From Thermoleophilia bacterium UBA6103 (GTDB taxonomy: Bacteria; Actinomycetota; Thermoleophilia; UBA2241), in NCBI GenBank assembly GCA_002423545.1, contig DIWP01000012.1:636-19810 (forward strand): DNA of 19,175 nt, in the 5' to 3' direction. Under the pieces are notes generated by a model. It did no database searches. It was given only the letters and a program-made list of their open reading frames with translations, and was not told the DNA's origin. Below are positions 1 to 6,550 of the stretch, in pieces (position 1 is the stretch's first letter; each line of letters starts with the position of its first letter). The position numbers and the translations under genes were made by a program.

Positions 1-777
1 GGCAGCCAGACGCGCCGCACCTCCCTGTGGACGGTGCTCATCTTCAGCCAGCTGACCGGCCTGGTCCTGATCGCGCTGCTGGTGTTGGCCCGCGGACAGG
101 CCCTGCCGGCCGGCGTGCTGCAGCCGGCCCTCATCGCCGGCCTGCTCTCCATGACGTCGATCGCCGCGTACTACCAGTCCCTGGCGATCGGCGTCATGGG
201 CATCGTCTCACCGATCGTCAGCCTCAGCGTGGCCGTGCCGGTGATCGTGGGCCTGGCGAGCGGCGAGCGCCCGTCCGCAACGCAGCTCGCCGGCATCGTC
301 ATCGCCCTCGGCGGCGTCCTGCTGGCCACTCGGCAGAAGAGCGCCGGCGAGCACCACCAGACCACGAGCAGGACGAGCGTGCTGCTGGCCGTGCTGAGCG
401 CCGTGACCTACGGCTTCGTCATGGTCTTCTACGCCCAGGGCGCGGAGGCGGACCCGTACTGGACCGTCGTCATCAGTCGCTCCGCCTCCGTGATCGCTCT
501 GATGCTGGTGTTCGCGGTCATGCGGCCGCGCCTGAAGCTCACCAAGGCGACGACGCTGCCCGTCCTGGCCGTCGGCCTGTTCTCCGTGAGCGGCGACGCG
601 CTCTACTCGGTGGCCTCCACCCTGGGCTACCTGAGCGTCGTCTCGGTCCTGAGCTCCGTCTATCCCGTCTTCGTGGTGATCCTGGCGTACGTCTTCGTCC
701 ACGAGCGTCTCTCGCGGCCGCAGCAGCTGGGTGTCGCCGCGGCGCTCGTCGGCGTGGCGCTGATCGCCGCCGGGTGA
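1..777 (+). CDS. EamA/DMT-family transporter, 5'-truncated by window
   Basis: This is a multi-pass inner-membrane protein of the drug/metabolite transporter (EamA) superfamily, whose members move small metabolites. The substrate cannot be told from sequence. The reading frame is open from base 1, so the start lies upstream of the window and about 258 residues are visible. Hydrophobic segments alternate with short loops, and the second EamA half ends in the typical 'SSVYPVF...HERLSRPQQLG' region followed by a last helix. The stop at 775-777 is 6 nt before the start of a close paralogue in the same frame, so the two are probably co-transcribed and translationally coupled. The two proteins align along their whole visible length at roughly 60% identity (by eye), which marks a tandem duplication. 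EamA membership is confident and function is unknown. Confidence 0.9.
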   Translation, partial: GSQTRRTSLWTVLIFSQLTGLVLIALLVLARGQALPAGVLQPALIAGLLSMTSIAAYYQSLAIGVMGIVSPIVSLSVAVPVIVGLASGERPSATQLAGIVIALGGVLLATRQKSAGEHHQTTSRTSVLLAVLSAVTYGFVMVFYAQGAEADPYWTVVISRSASVIALMLVFAVMRPRLKLTKATTLPVLAVGLFSVSGDALYSVASTLGYLSVVSVLSSVYPVFVVILAYVFVHERLSRPQQLGVAAALVGVALIAAG

Positions 778-783
778 CCGCCG

Positions 784-1623
784 ATGCTGGCCGTCGTCCT
801 CGCTCTGGCCGCCAGCCTGTCGTACGGGGCCGGCGACTTCCTCGGCGGCAGCCAGACGCGCCGCACCTCCCTGTGGACGGTGATCGTCTTCAGCCAGCTG
901 ACCGGCCTCGCCCTGATGGCGCTGATCGTGCTGGTCCGCGGCCGGGGACTTCCCACGGACGTGTTGCTGCCGGCGTGCGCCGCCGGCGCGCTCATGGTCA
1001 TCACCCTCGCCGCCTACTACAAGGCGCTGGCGATCGGGGTGATGAGCATCATCGGTCCCATCTTCAGCCTCAGCGTCGCCGTGCCGGTCGTTGTGGGCCT
1101 CGCGCGCGGCGAACGCCCGTCGGCAGTCCAGCTGGCGGGCATCGCGATCGCGCTCGGCGGCATTGTCCTGGCGTCGCGGGAGAAAAGCGCCGGCGAGCAC
1201 CACCAGGCCACGAGCAAGGCGAGCATCGGACTGGCGTTGCTCTCCGGCGCCGCCTACGGCATCGTCATGGTCCTCTACGCCCAAGGCGCGGAGGTGGACC
1301 CATACTGGAGCATCACCCTCTCGCGCCTCACCTCCACGGTCGTCTTCTCGCTGGCCTTCGTGATCACCCGGCCTACCCTGAACTACACCAGGGGCGCCGC
1401 CCTGCCGCTCCTCTCGATCGGCGTGTTCGAGGTCGGCGCCTTCACGCTGTTCTCCGTGGCCTCGACGTTCGCCTACCTGAGCATCGTCTCGGTGCTCGGC
1501 TCGGTCTATCCCATCTTCCTCGCGCTGCTGGCCTATGCGTTCCTGCACGAGCGCCTGGCGCGGGCGCAGCTGGTGGGCGTGGCCGCGGCGCTGGCAGGCG
1601 TGGCGCTGATCGCGGCCGGGTGA
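784..1623 (+). CDS. EamA/DMT-family transporter, tandem paralogue
   Basis: This complete 279-residue protein has the length and helix pattern (about 10 membrane segments, two EamA repeats) usual for the DMT superfamily. The ATG at 784 opens with a hydrophobic first helix followed by a GSQTRRTS loop that also begins the visible part of the upstream paralogue. No clear ribosome binding site precedes it. With a 6-nt gap after the upstream stop, translational coupling is likely. Conserved stretches shared with the neighbour include 'LAIGVM', 'SLSVAVPV', 'KSAGEHH', 'YAQGAE' and 'GVAAAL.GVALIAAG' at the C-terminus. Such pairs sometimes act as heterodimers in small DMT families, but these are full-length 10-helix types, so independent transporters are more likely. 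The substrate is unknown. Confidence 0.92.
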   Translation: MLAVVLALAASLSYGAGDFLGGSQTRRTSLWTVIVFSQLTGLALMALIVLVRGRGLPTDVLLPACAAGALMVITLAAYYKALAIGVMSIIGPIFSLSVAVPVVVGLARGERPSAVQLAGIAIALGGIVLASREKSAGEHHQATSKASIGLALLSGAAYGIVMVLYAQGAEVDPYWSITLSRLTSTVVFSLAFVITRPTLNYTRGAALPLLSIGVFEVGAFTLFSVASTFAYLSIVSVLGSVYPIFLALLAYAFLHERLARAQLVGVAAALAGVALIAAG

Positions 1624-1637
1624 TCGCCTCCGCGCAA

Positions 1638-1677
1638 GAGGCCCTCGAGTCTCCTCAGTGACATCTTCGAGGGCCTC
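1638..1677. terminator. hairpin after EamA pair
   Basis: An 11-bp perfect inverted repeat (GAGGCCCTCGA / TCGAGGGCCTC, arms 1638-1648 and 1667-1677, 18-nt loop) starts 15 nt after the EamA stop. There is no T-run after it. It is a likely transcript-end hairpin of the U-less type common in high-GC bacteria. Confidence 0.4.
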
Positions 1678-1689
1678 GGGGGCTGACGG

Positions 1690-1711
1690 CCGCAGGGCGG
1701 GAGCCCTGCGG
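1690..1711. terminator. GNRA-looped hairpin
   Basis: A 9-bp perfect stem (CCGCAGGGC / GCCCTGCGG) closes on the tetraloop GGGA in the convergent interval between the EamA pair and rubrerythrin. It probably acts with its neighbours as a transcript end or RNA-stabilising structure. The role is inferred from position. Confidence 0.35.
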
Positions 1712-1737
1712 AACATCGCCCCGGACAGCAGACGCAA

Positions 1738-1775
1738 AGAAGGGGCGGGGCGCCTGCAGGCGCCCCGCCCCTTCT
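1738..1775 (-). terminator. 38-bp perfect palindrome, rubrerythrin terminator
   Basis: All 38 bases are self-complementary with no loop, centred at 1756/1757 (CTG|CAG). It begins 14 nt beyond the rubrerythrin stop on the minus strand. Read on that strand it is followed by a short T-rich run (CTTCTTTG), so it best fits an intrinsic terminator for rubrerythrin. Because it is symmetric it could also stop plus-strand transcripts from the EamA pair. Confidence 0.7.
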
Positions 1776-1789
1776 CAAGTCCGGGTCTC

Positions 1790-2368
1790 TCAGTAGTTCT
1801 CGGCGAAGACCTGGAAGTAGGACTGCGGGTGCGTGCAGGTGGGGCACACCTTGGGCGCGGTCGGGCCCTCGTGGATGTAGCCGCACTTGCGGCACATCCA
1901 CTTCACCTTGTCGGCCTTCTTGAAGACTTGGTCGTTCTCCACGTTGGCGAGCAGCTTGCGGTACCGCTCTTCGTGCATGGCCTCGGCCTTGGCGACCATG
2001 CGGAACGTCTGCGCCGCCTCCTTGAAGCCCTCCTTCTCGGCCACGTCGGCGAACGCCGGGTACAGCTCGACCCACTCCTCGTGCTCGCCGGCGGCGGCGG
2101 CGGCGAGATGCTCGGCCGTGGTGCCCTCGTACTTGCCCGCCGGATACGCGGCCGTGATCTCCACCGCGCCGCCCTCAAGGTGCTTGAAGAACCGCTTGGC
2201 GTGCTGGCGCTCGTGGTCGGCGGTCTCCAGGAAGACGGCCGCGATCTGCTCGAAGCCGTCCTTCTGCGCGGCCTTGGCGTAGAACGTGTAGCGGTTGCGC
2301 GCCTGGCTCTCGCCGGCGAACGCCTTGAGCAGGTTCTTCTCGGTCTCGCTGCCCTTGATACCCGGCAT
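1790..2368 (-). CDS. rubrerythrin
   Basis: This 192-residue protein fits classical rubrerythrin, a cytoplasmic non-heme diiron peroxidase that reduces hydrogen peroxide in anaerobes and microaerophiles with electrons from rubredoxin or NAD(P)H-linked donors. The N-terminal ferritin-like four-helix part carries the expected carboxylates (E20; E53 and H56 in DHERQH; E95/E97/E98 region; E129 with H132 in EAMHEE). The C-terminal rubredoxin-like domain has C159-x2-C162-GY and C175-P-x-C178 for one Fe. The ATG at 2368 is preferred over longer in-frame starts because AAAGGAG lies just upstream and the family begins with this KGSETEKNL-like segment. The gene stands alone, facing away from the plus-strand FMN-reductase remnant and carbonic anhydrase, and ends at a strong palindrome. 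Family call is very confident. Confidence 0.97.
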   Translation of the reverse strand: MPGIKGSETEKNLLKAFAGESQARNRYTFYAKAAQKDGFEQIAAVFLETADHERQHAKRFFKHLEGGAVEITAAYPAGKYEGTTAEHLAAAAAGEHEEWVELYPAFADVAEKEGFKEAAQTFRMVAKAEAMHEERYRKLLANVENDQVFKKADKVKWMCRKCGYIHEGPTAPKVCPTCTHPQSYFQVFAENY

Positions 2369-2397
2369 GTGGGCTCCTTTCGCTGGTTGCTGGAGCG

Positions 2398-2403
2398 AGT
2401 GTA
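2398..2403 (-). promoter_or_regulatory. candidate -10 of rubrerythrin
   Basis: On the minus strand the sequence GGTACACTCG contains TACACT, 30 nt upstream of the rubrerythrin start. The same ten bases occur at 7100-7109 ahead of the iron-sulfur-flavoprotein-like gene. No convincing -35 is visible. Confidence 0.3.
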
Positions 2404-2433
2404 CCCTGTCCGTCACGAACGGGAGGAACGGCC

Positions 2434-2562
2434 ATGTGCGCACACGTCATCGGCATCAGCGGCAGTCCGAGACCCGACGGCACCACCGGGCGCGTGGTGC
2501 TCAGCATCCATCGCCGGTCTCTGCGGATGAGCGCCGCACCCCGCAGCGCAGGAGGTCTCTGA
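2434..2562 (+). pseudogene. N-terminal remnant of NADPH-dependent FMN reductase/flavodoxin-fold gene
   Basis: A 42-codon ORF starts at an ATG with a good Shine-Dalgarno sequence (GGGAGG at 2421-2426). Its first 20 or so residues (VIGISGSPRPDGTT) are the beta1/P-loop FMN-binding start of the NADPH-dependent FMN reductase family, which is normally 180-220 residues long. After residue 22 the similarity stops. The sequence becomes an unrelated Ser/Arg/Ala-rich tail and stops 2 nt before the carbonic anhydrase ATG. It therefore looks like the 5' stump of a deleted flavin reductase gene whose expression signals survive. It could still be translated and couple ribosomes into the carbonic anhydrase gene. 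A genuine small protein is possible but less likely. Confidence 0.6.
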
Positions 2563-2564
2563 CC

Positions 2565-3446
2565 ATGAGTGACGAGCCGGGCGTGCGCGAGGTCGTGTGG
2601 CGACAGCAGGCCGCAGACGACGGCCATCAACGACCTGCTTCGGCCGCCGAGGCCCGACTGCGACTCGAACGCGGCAACGCGGCGTTCGCCGCCGCCGGCG
2701 ACGAGGACCGCCGCCGGATCGTCACGGTCGGTCCGCATGCGTTCGGCCTGCCGAACCTCCCCGGCGGTGATCTGCCCCAGGAACCGTTCGCGGCAGTCTT
2801 CGGATGCTCCGACGCCCGCGTCGTGCCGGAGCTCGTCTTCGGACAGGCGCTCAACGACCTCTTCTGCGTCCGTGTCGCCGGCCACGCCCCCACCGCGTCG
2901 TCCCTCGCCAGCCTTCAGTTCGCCGTCCGCAACCTGCCGACCGTGCGTCTGGTGGTCGTCGTCGGGCACACCGGGTGTGGCGCGATGATCGCCGCCGTCG
3001 ACTCCTTCCTCCGGCCCGCCGGCGCGGCGGACCCGGCAGCCGCGTCCGAGCTGCGCGCCGTGCTCGATCCCCTGTTCGCGCCGGTGACGGCGGCCGCGCA
3101 GGCACTGGCAGACGTGTACGGGCCGGCAGTGACCGGAGCGCAGGACTACCGTCCGGCCCTCGTCGACACGGCGATCGTCGCCCACGCGGCCCTGACCGCG
3201 ATGATGCTGCAGAGGGCGGTTGCTCGACCGATGGCCTGGGGCGTGTACGATCTGGCCACCCGCCGCGTGGGCGTACCGGGGGCACCGGGACGGCAGCCGC
3301 GGTTCAGCGACCCACCCGCCGACGACCGTGCACTGGCCGGACTGCTGCGGACCGCAGCGGCCGAACTGCCGCGGAGTACGGCGGTCGAGCTGAAGCGGAG
3401 CACGGCGGTCCAGCCGACCGGGAGCGGGGACGCGACACGTCCCTGA
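2565..3446 (+). CDS. beta-class carbonic anhydrase
   Basis: This 293-residue protein has the beta-carbonic anhydrase signature: C81-S-D83-A-R85 (zinc Cys and the Asp/Arg dyad) and H135-T-G-C138-G (zinc His and Cys). It interconverts CO2 and bicarbonate in the cytoplasm. The start at 2565 is supported by AGGAGG 9 nt upstream. The N-terminus contains the LERGNAAFAAA segment that matches the usual 'L..GN..F' start of the fold. It is longer than the typical 200-230 residues because of a roughly 60-residue low-complexity C-terminal tail rich in Ala/Pro/Thr, which includes a duplicated RSTAV unit. It follows the FMN-reductase remnant by 2 nt and is followed by a repeat-filled spacer, then the SDH-type protease. 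No sulfate or bicarbonate transporter is adjacent. Confidence 0.95.
   Translation: MSDEPGVREVVWRQQAADDGHQRPASAAEARLRLERGNAAFAAAGDEDRRRIVTVGPHAFGLPNLPGGDLPQEPFAAVFGCSDARVVPELVFGQALNDLFCVRVAGHAPTASSLASLQFAVRNLPTVRLVVVVGHTGCGAMIAAVDSFLRPAGAADPAAASELRAVLDPLFAPVTAAAQALADVYGPAVTGAQDYRPALVDTAIVAHAALTAMMLQRAVARPMAWGVYDLATRRVGVPGAPGRQPRFSDPPADDRALAGLLRTAAAELPRSTAVELKRSTAVQPTGSGDATRP
3371..3410 (+). repeat. in-frame 16-bp duplication in carbonic anhydrase tail
   Basis: Two copies of GCGGAG(T/C)ACGGCGGTC (3371-3386 and 3395-3410, one mismatch) lie 24 nt apart in the same frame. They encode RSTAV twice in the non-conserved C-terminal tail, so they look like slippage growth of a dispensable tail. Confidence 0.6.
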
Positions 3447-3537
3447 GCGCCGCTCGCCAACACGGTCAGAAGGAGACACGCCCCTGAGCGCTCGCCTCAC
3501 GACGAGGACGCGGCACGCCCTTGAGCACCCGCCTCGC
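3428..3537 (+). repeat. three imperfect direct repeats spanning the carbonic anhydrase stop
   Basis: A unit of about 27-32 bp with core CACG(C/T)CC(C/T)TGAGC occurs at about 3428-3458, 3472-3498 and 3506-3537. The first copy contains the stop codon of the carbonic anhydrase gene (3444-3446). The two others lie in the 161-bp spacer before the protease gene. The spacer holds no other gene and has a poor ribosome binding site for the downstream ATG. Confidence 0.6.
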
Positions 3538-3607
3538 AATCGCGGCGAGGCGAGCCTGTGACCGCCCCAGCGTGGCGGGAGCAGCACAAACGGGTACGAA
3601 CACATCC

Positions 3608-4474
3608 ATGAGCCCTGGCTGGTGGATCCTGATCGCCCTCCTGCTGCTCCTGCTGCTCCCCACGGTCGCAGGAGCCGTGGTGCGCTGGCGTACGCTGCGC
3701 CGCCGCCGTCGCCTCATGCGCGAGATCGAGCAGGCCCGCGGCTCACGCGCCATCACGCTCATCCATCGCCAGGAGCGCATGCGCCTGCTCGGCTTCGCCT
3801 TCGGCCGTTTCATCGACATCGAGGATGCCGAGCAGGTGCTGCGCGCCATCCGCCTCACGCCGCCCGACATGCCGATCGACCTCGTCGTCCACACGCCGGG
3901 TGGTCTGGTGCTCGCGAGCGACCAGATCGCCTACGCCCTCAAGCGGCATCCCGGCACGGTGACGGTCATGGTGCCGCACTACGCCATGTCGGGCGGCACC
4001 CTCCTGGCCCTGGCGGCCGACCGCATCCTCATGGACCGGGACGCCGTGCTGGGCCCCGTCGACCCTCAGCTCACCTCGCTGCGCCACGGCATGTGGCCGG
4101 CCGCCTCGATCCTGGCCGCCCTTGCCCGGGACAACCCCAACCGCGACGACGAGACGCTGATCCTCGGTGACGTGGCTGCCAAGGCGATCGCGCAAGCCAC
4201 GGCCACGGCCAGGGACCTGCTGGCGGGATCGCTCGACGATGAGGCGGCCGCCCGGCTGGCGGCGCAGCTCAGCGAAGGCCGCTGGACACACGACTACCCG
4301 ATCCGGTTCGACCAGGCGCGGGAGCTCGGCCTGCCGGTGGGCGACGAGCTCCCCGAGCAGGTCCACCGGCTCATGCGGCTCTATCCGCAGCGTTCCCGCC
4401 GGCCGTCGGTGGAATTCATACCAACGCCCTACGGCGATCGCCGCCCGGCATCGCAGGACGACGCACGCCGGTGA
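3608..4474 (+). CDS. SDH-family (ClpP/SppA-fold) membrane serine protease
   Basis: This 288-residue protein belongs to the serine dehydrogenase proteinase family (SDH_protease), which shares the ClpP/crotonase fold with signal peptide peptidase SppA and NfeD-type proteases. An N-terminal membrane anchor (residues 5-25, leucine-rich) is followed by a basic stretch (RRRRRL). Then come HTPGG (94-98), which forms the oxyanion region, and PHYAMSGGT, with S127 as the likely nucleophile and H123 nearby. D151 sits in GPVDPQ, and RILMDRDAVLGP is family-typical. The catalytic chain most likely faces the cytoplasm, but orientation is not proven. The ATG at 3608 is chosen because it opens directly on the membrane helix. 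An in-frame TTG at 3521 would add a repeat-derived tail without homology. The MBL-fold gene follows after 61 nt. Confidence 0.88.
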   Translation: MSPGWWILIALLLLLLLPTVAGAVVRWRTLRRRRRLMREIEQARGSRAITLIHRQERMRLLGFAFGRFIDIEDAEQVLRAIRLTPPDMPIDLVVHTPGGLVLASDQIAYALKRHPGTVTVMVPHYAMSGGTLLALAADRILMDRDAVLGPVDPQLTSLRHGMWPAASILAALARDNPNRDDETLILGDVAAKAIAQATATARDLLAGSLDDEAAARLAAQLSEGRWTHDYPIRFDQARELGLPVGDELPEQVHRLMRLYPQRSRRPSVEFIPTPYGDRRPASQDDARR

Positions 4475-4535
4475 CGCCCCGAGGTGCCCCCGGGGCCGTT
4501 TGCCCACCGGGCGCGGACAGACGAGAGGAGCCACG

Positions 4536-5162
4536 ATGAGCGAACCGCGAGAGGTGGCCGATACCATCGAACTGGTCGCCGCCGGGCTGTACCATTGGCG
4601 CATACACAACAGCAGCATCGGCGGGCATGTCTCAAGCTCGCACGCCCTCTGTGCCGGCGAGGAGTGCGTCCTGATCGACCCCGTGCGGCTCGCCGACGAG
4701 GCGCTGGCGTCGCTGCCGCGGCCCACGGCCGTGGCGCTCACCGCCCGCTGTCACCAGCGCGCCGCCTGGCGCTACCGGCGACAGTTCGACATCCCGGTCT
4801 GGCTGCCGGAAGATGCCACGCCGGCCGACGAAGAACCCGACCAGCGCTATGGCGACGGCGACATCCTGCCCGGCGGCCTCTGGGCGATCCGCACGCCGGG
4901 ACCCGAGTGGTCGCACTACTCCTTCCTGCTCGATGCCGTCGGCGACCGCCCCGGAGTGCTGTTCTGCTCGGACCTCGTCGGCGTCATGGACGACGAGCTC
5001 AGATTCATCCCGTCCGCATACCACGAGGACCCCGAGGCCACGCGCGCCAGCGTCGAGAAGCTCCTCGAACTGCCGTTCGAGATCCTCTGCCTCGACCACG
5101 GGGCGCCGCTGGCGGACGACCCCAAGGCCGCCCTGCGCCGTCTGCTCGAGACGCCGGCGTGA
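4536..5162 (+). CDS. metallo-beta-lactamase-fold protein with altered metal site
   Basis: This 208-residue protein has the metallo-beta-lactamase order of strands: an opening CVLIDP strand (44-49), a VALTARCHQRAAWRYR segment where the family normally carries HxHxDH, TPGPEWSHYSFLLD (H127), FCSDLVG (D146) and CLDHGAPL (H188). The later ligands H127, D146 and H188 survive. The first ligand motif is reduced to C72-H73 with no HxHxDH, so the protein may bind one metal, bind none, or use C72. The start at 4536 has AGGAG about 5 nt upstream. It follows the SDH-type protease in one direction and may share its transcript. Possible roles are a hydrolase or a non-catalytic relative, and no substrate can be assigned. 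Confidence 0.8.
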   Translation: MSEPREVADTIELVAAGLYHWRIHNSSIGGHVSSSHALCAGEECVLIDPVRLADEALASLPRPTAVALTARCHQRAAWRYRRQFDIPVWLPEDATPADEEPDQRYGDGDILPGGLWAIRTPGPEWSHYSFLLDAVGDRPGVLFCSDLVGVMDDELRFIPSAYHEDPEATRASVEKLLELPFEILCLDHGAPLADDPKAALRRLLETPA

Positions 5163-5188
5163 GGCCTGCGGCAGCCTGAGACCCGCGG

Positions 5189-6331
5189 TCAGCGCCCTTC
5201 GGCGCTGCGCCGATGCCGCGGCCGCGCGTGGCGCGGCCGCACGCAGACCGGCAGCGGCTCTTCGTCGGGCGCGAAGTCCGGCGGCGGCTCGGTACCGCAG
5301 AGCACGGGGTCGCAGCACGTGTGGCAGTCGCGCCGCTGTGAGCGGAAGCCGAGCAGCTCCACCGACGGCGAGATGTAGTCGTCTCCGGCCTGCTCGTCGT
5401 GCACCAGATCGGTGCTCAGGTACTTCTTGTTGTCGTCGGCGAACACCGTCGCCACCACCACCTGCGGGCCGAGCTCGCGCACCACCTGCAGGGCGGCGAG
5501 GAAGTTGGCCCCCGACGAGATGCCGACACCAAGGCCCAGCTCGGTGGCCAGCTTCTGGGCCATCAGTATCGCGTCGCCGTCGTGCACGGCGAGGGGCGCG
5601 TCGAGGAAGGAGAGGTCGACGATGGAGGGCACGAACTCATCGGAGATGCCCTGGATGCGATGCTCGCCGCCGCGCCGGCCGCTGGAGAGCACCGGCGCGC
5701 TCGCCGCCTCGACCGGGTGCAGACGGATGTCCGGCCGCTTGCCGCGGAGGTAGCGTCCGACCCCCATGATGGTGCCGCCGGTGCCGACTCCGGCCACGAA
5801 CGCATCGGGTATCACGAAGCCGGCCTGAAGCTGCCACCAGATCTCGGGACCGGTGCTCACCACGTGCGATTCGATGTTGTCGACGTTGGAGAACTGCCGC
5901 GGCAGGAAGACCGCCCCGGCCCGGGAGGCCGTCTCGAGCAGGTCGGCGGCCGCCACCTCAGCCAGGCTGATGCTGCCGACGAAGCCGCCCTGCTCGTGAC
6001 TCACGAGCCTGATCCGGGCGCCGAAGCCGCGGATCAGGTCGATCCGCTCGCGGCTCATCCAGTCGGGCATGAAGATGGTCACCGGATGGCCGAGGGCCCG
6101 GCCGATGGCGGCGAACGAGATGCCTGTGTTGCCGGAGGTGGCCTCGATGATGGGAGCGCCGGGCTCCAGCTCACCGCGTTCGTAGGCGCGGCGCAGCATG
6201 TGGAGCGCCATGCGGTCCTTGATGCTGCCGGTGAGATTGAACTGCTCGGCCTTGGCGTAGACGGTGGCCGGCGCGCCGTCCACCCGCACGTCTATGGCCA
6301 GCAGCGGCGTGTTGCCGATCAGTGAGAGCAT
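5189..6331 (-). CDS. cysteine synthase-family PLP-dependent enzyme with Cys-rich tail
   Basis: This is a fold-type II PLP enzyme of the CysK/CysM/CBS group. LIGNTPLL opens the protein, K38 in GSIKDRM is the internal aldimine lysine, TSGNTG (65-70) binds the substrate carboxylate, and GTGGT (183-187) binds PLP phosphate. Reactions in this family include making cysteine from O-acetylserine, beta-replacement, and cysteine desulfhydration. The member cannot be fixed from sequence. The length of 380 exceeds CysK (about 310) because of a C-terminal extension with C336, C339, C340, C345 and C363, then an Arg/His-rich end. The ATG at 6331 leaves the N-terminus short. Upstream codons (IERRFSG) look homologous but contain no canonical start before the in-frame TGA. 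The gene follows the thioesterase by 219 nt. Confidence 0.88.
   Translation of the reverse strand: MLSLIGNTPLLAIDVRVDGAPATVYAKAEQFNLTGSIKDRMALHMLRRAYERGELEPGAPIIEATSGNTGISFAAIGRALGHPVTIFMPDWMSRERIDLIRGFGARIRLVSHEQGGFVGSISLAEVAAADLLETASRAGAVFLPRQFSNVDNIESHVVSTGPEIWWQLQAGFVIPDAFVAGVGTGGTIMGVGRYLRGKRPDIRLHPVEAASAPVLSSGRRGGEHRIQGISDEFVPSIVDLSFLDAPLAVHDGDAILMAQKLATELGLGVGISSGANFLAALQVVRELGPQVVVATVFADDNKKYLSTDLVHDEQAGDDYISPSVELLGFRSQRRDCHTCCDPVLCGTEPPPDFAPDEEPLPVCVRPRHARPRHRRSAEGR
5218..5240. terminator. 10-bp hairpin overlapping 3' end of cysteine synthase gene
   Basis: GCGGCCGCGC and GCGCGGCCGC (5218-5227, 5231-5240) form a perfect 10-bp stem with a GTG loop between tail-to-tail genes. It lies inside the last codons of the minus-strand gene and could end the plus-strand MBL transcript. 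High GC makes chance stems common, so confidence is low. Confidence 0.3.
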
Positions 6332-6496
6332 GCCGGAGAACCGGCGCTCGATGGCATCGGCGGAGTGGGCGGCAGCGTGGGCGCACGTCGTGGCCGGTTC
6401 GGGTGACGGATGGACGATGATGCTCTCCTCCAGCGACGGAGCTCACGCGACGGAGACGATCCGCAGCCGACCGGCGAGCGGCAGCACACGGAGCGT

Positions 6497-6509
6497 TGAG
6501 CATAGCTCA
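6497..6509 (-). promoter_or_regulatory. candidate -10 with overlapping TGAGC/GCTCA palindrome
   Basis: The 219-bp space upstream of the cysteine synthase-family gene holds the 13-bp inverted repeat TGAGC-ATA-GCTCA. On the minus strand it contains TATGCT (6499-6504), a plausible -10. No clear -35 is visible. A regulator binding the palindrome would block this promoter. I saw no further gene in the interval. Confidence 0.3.
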
Positions 6510-6550
6510 CGGAGGCGCCGTACGGCGAGCACGCCGTTCGCCGGCGACTC

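Noticed and set aside
27..1737. Very long open frames (over 500 codons) on both strands across the EamA pair
   Set aside because: They are Arg/Gly/Pro-rich shadow frames caused by high GC. The EamA frames have clear homology and membrane pattern.
2175..3605. 476-codon minus-strand open frame across carbonic anhydrase
   Set aside because: Low-complexity Arg-rich translation antisense to a gene with complete beta-carbonic anhydrase motifs.
3521..3607. TTG at 3521 as the start of the SDH-type protease
   Set aside because: The added 29 residues come from the direct-repeat region and have no family similarity. The ATG at 3608 starts on the membrane helix.
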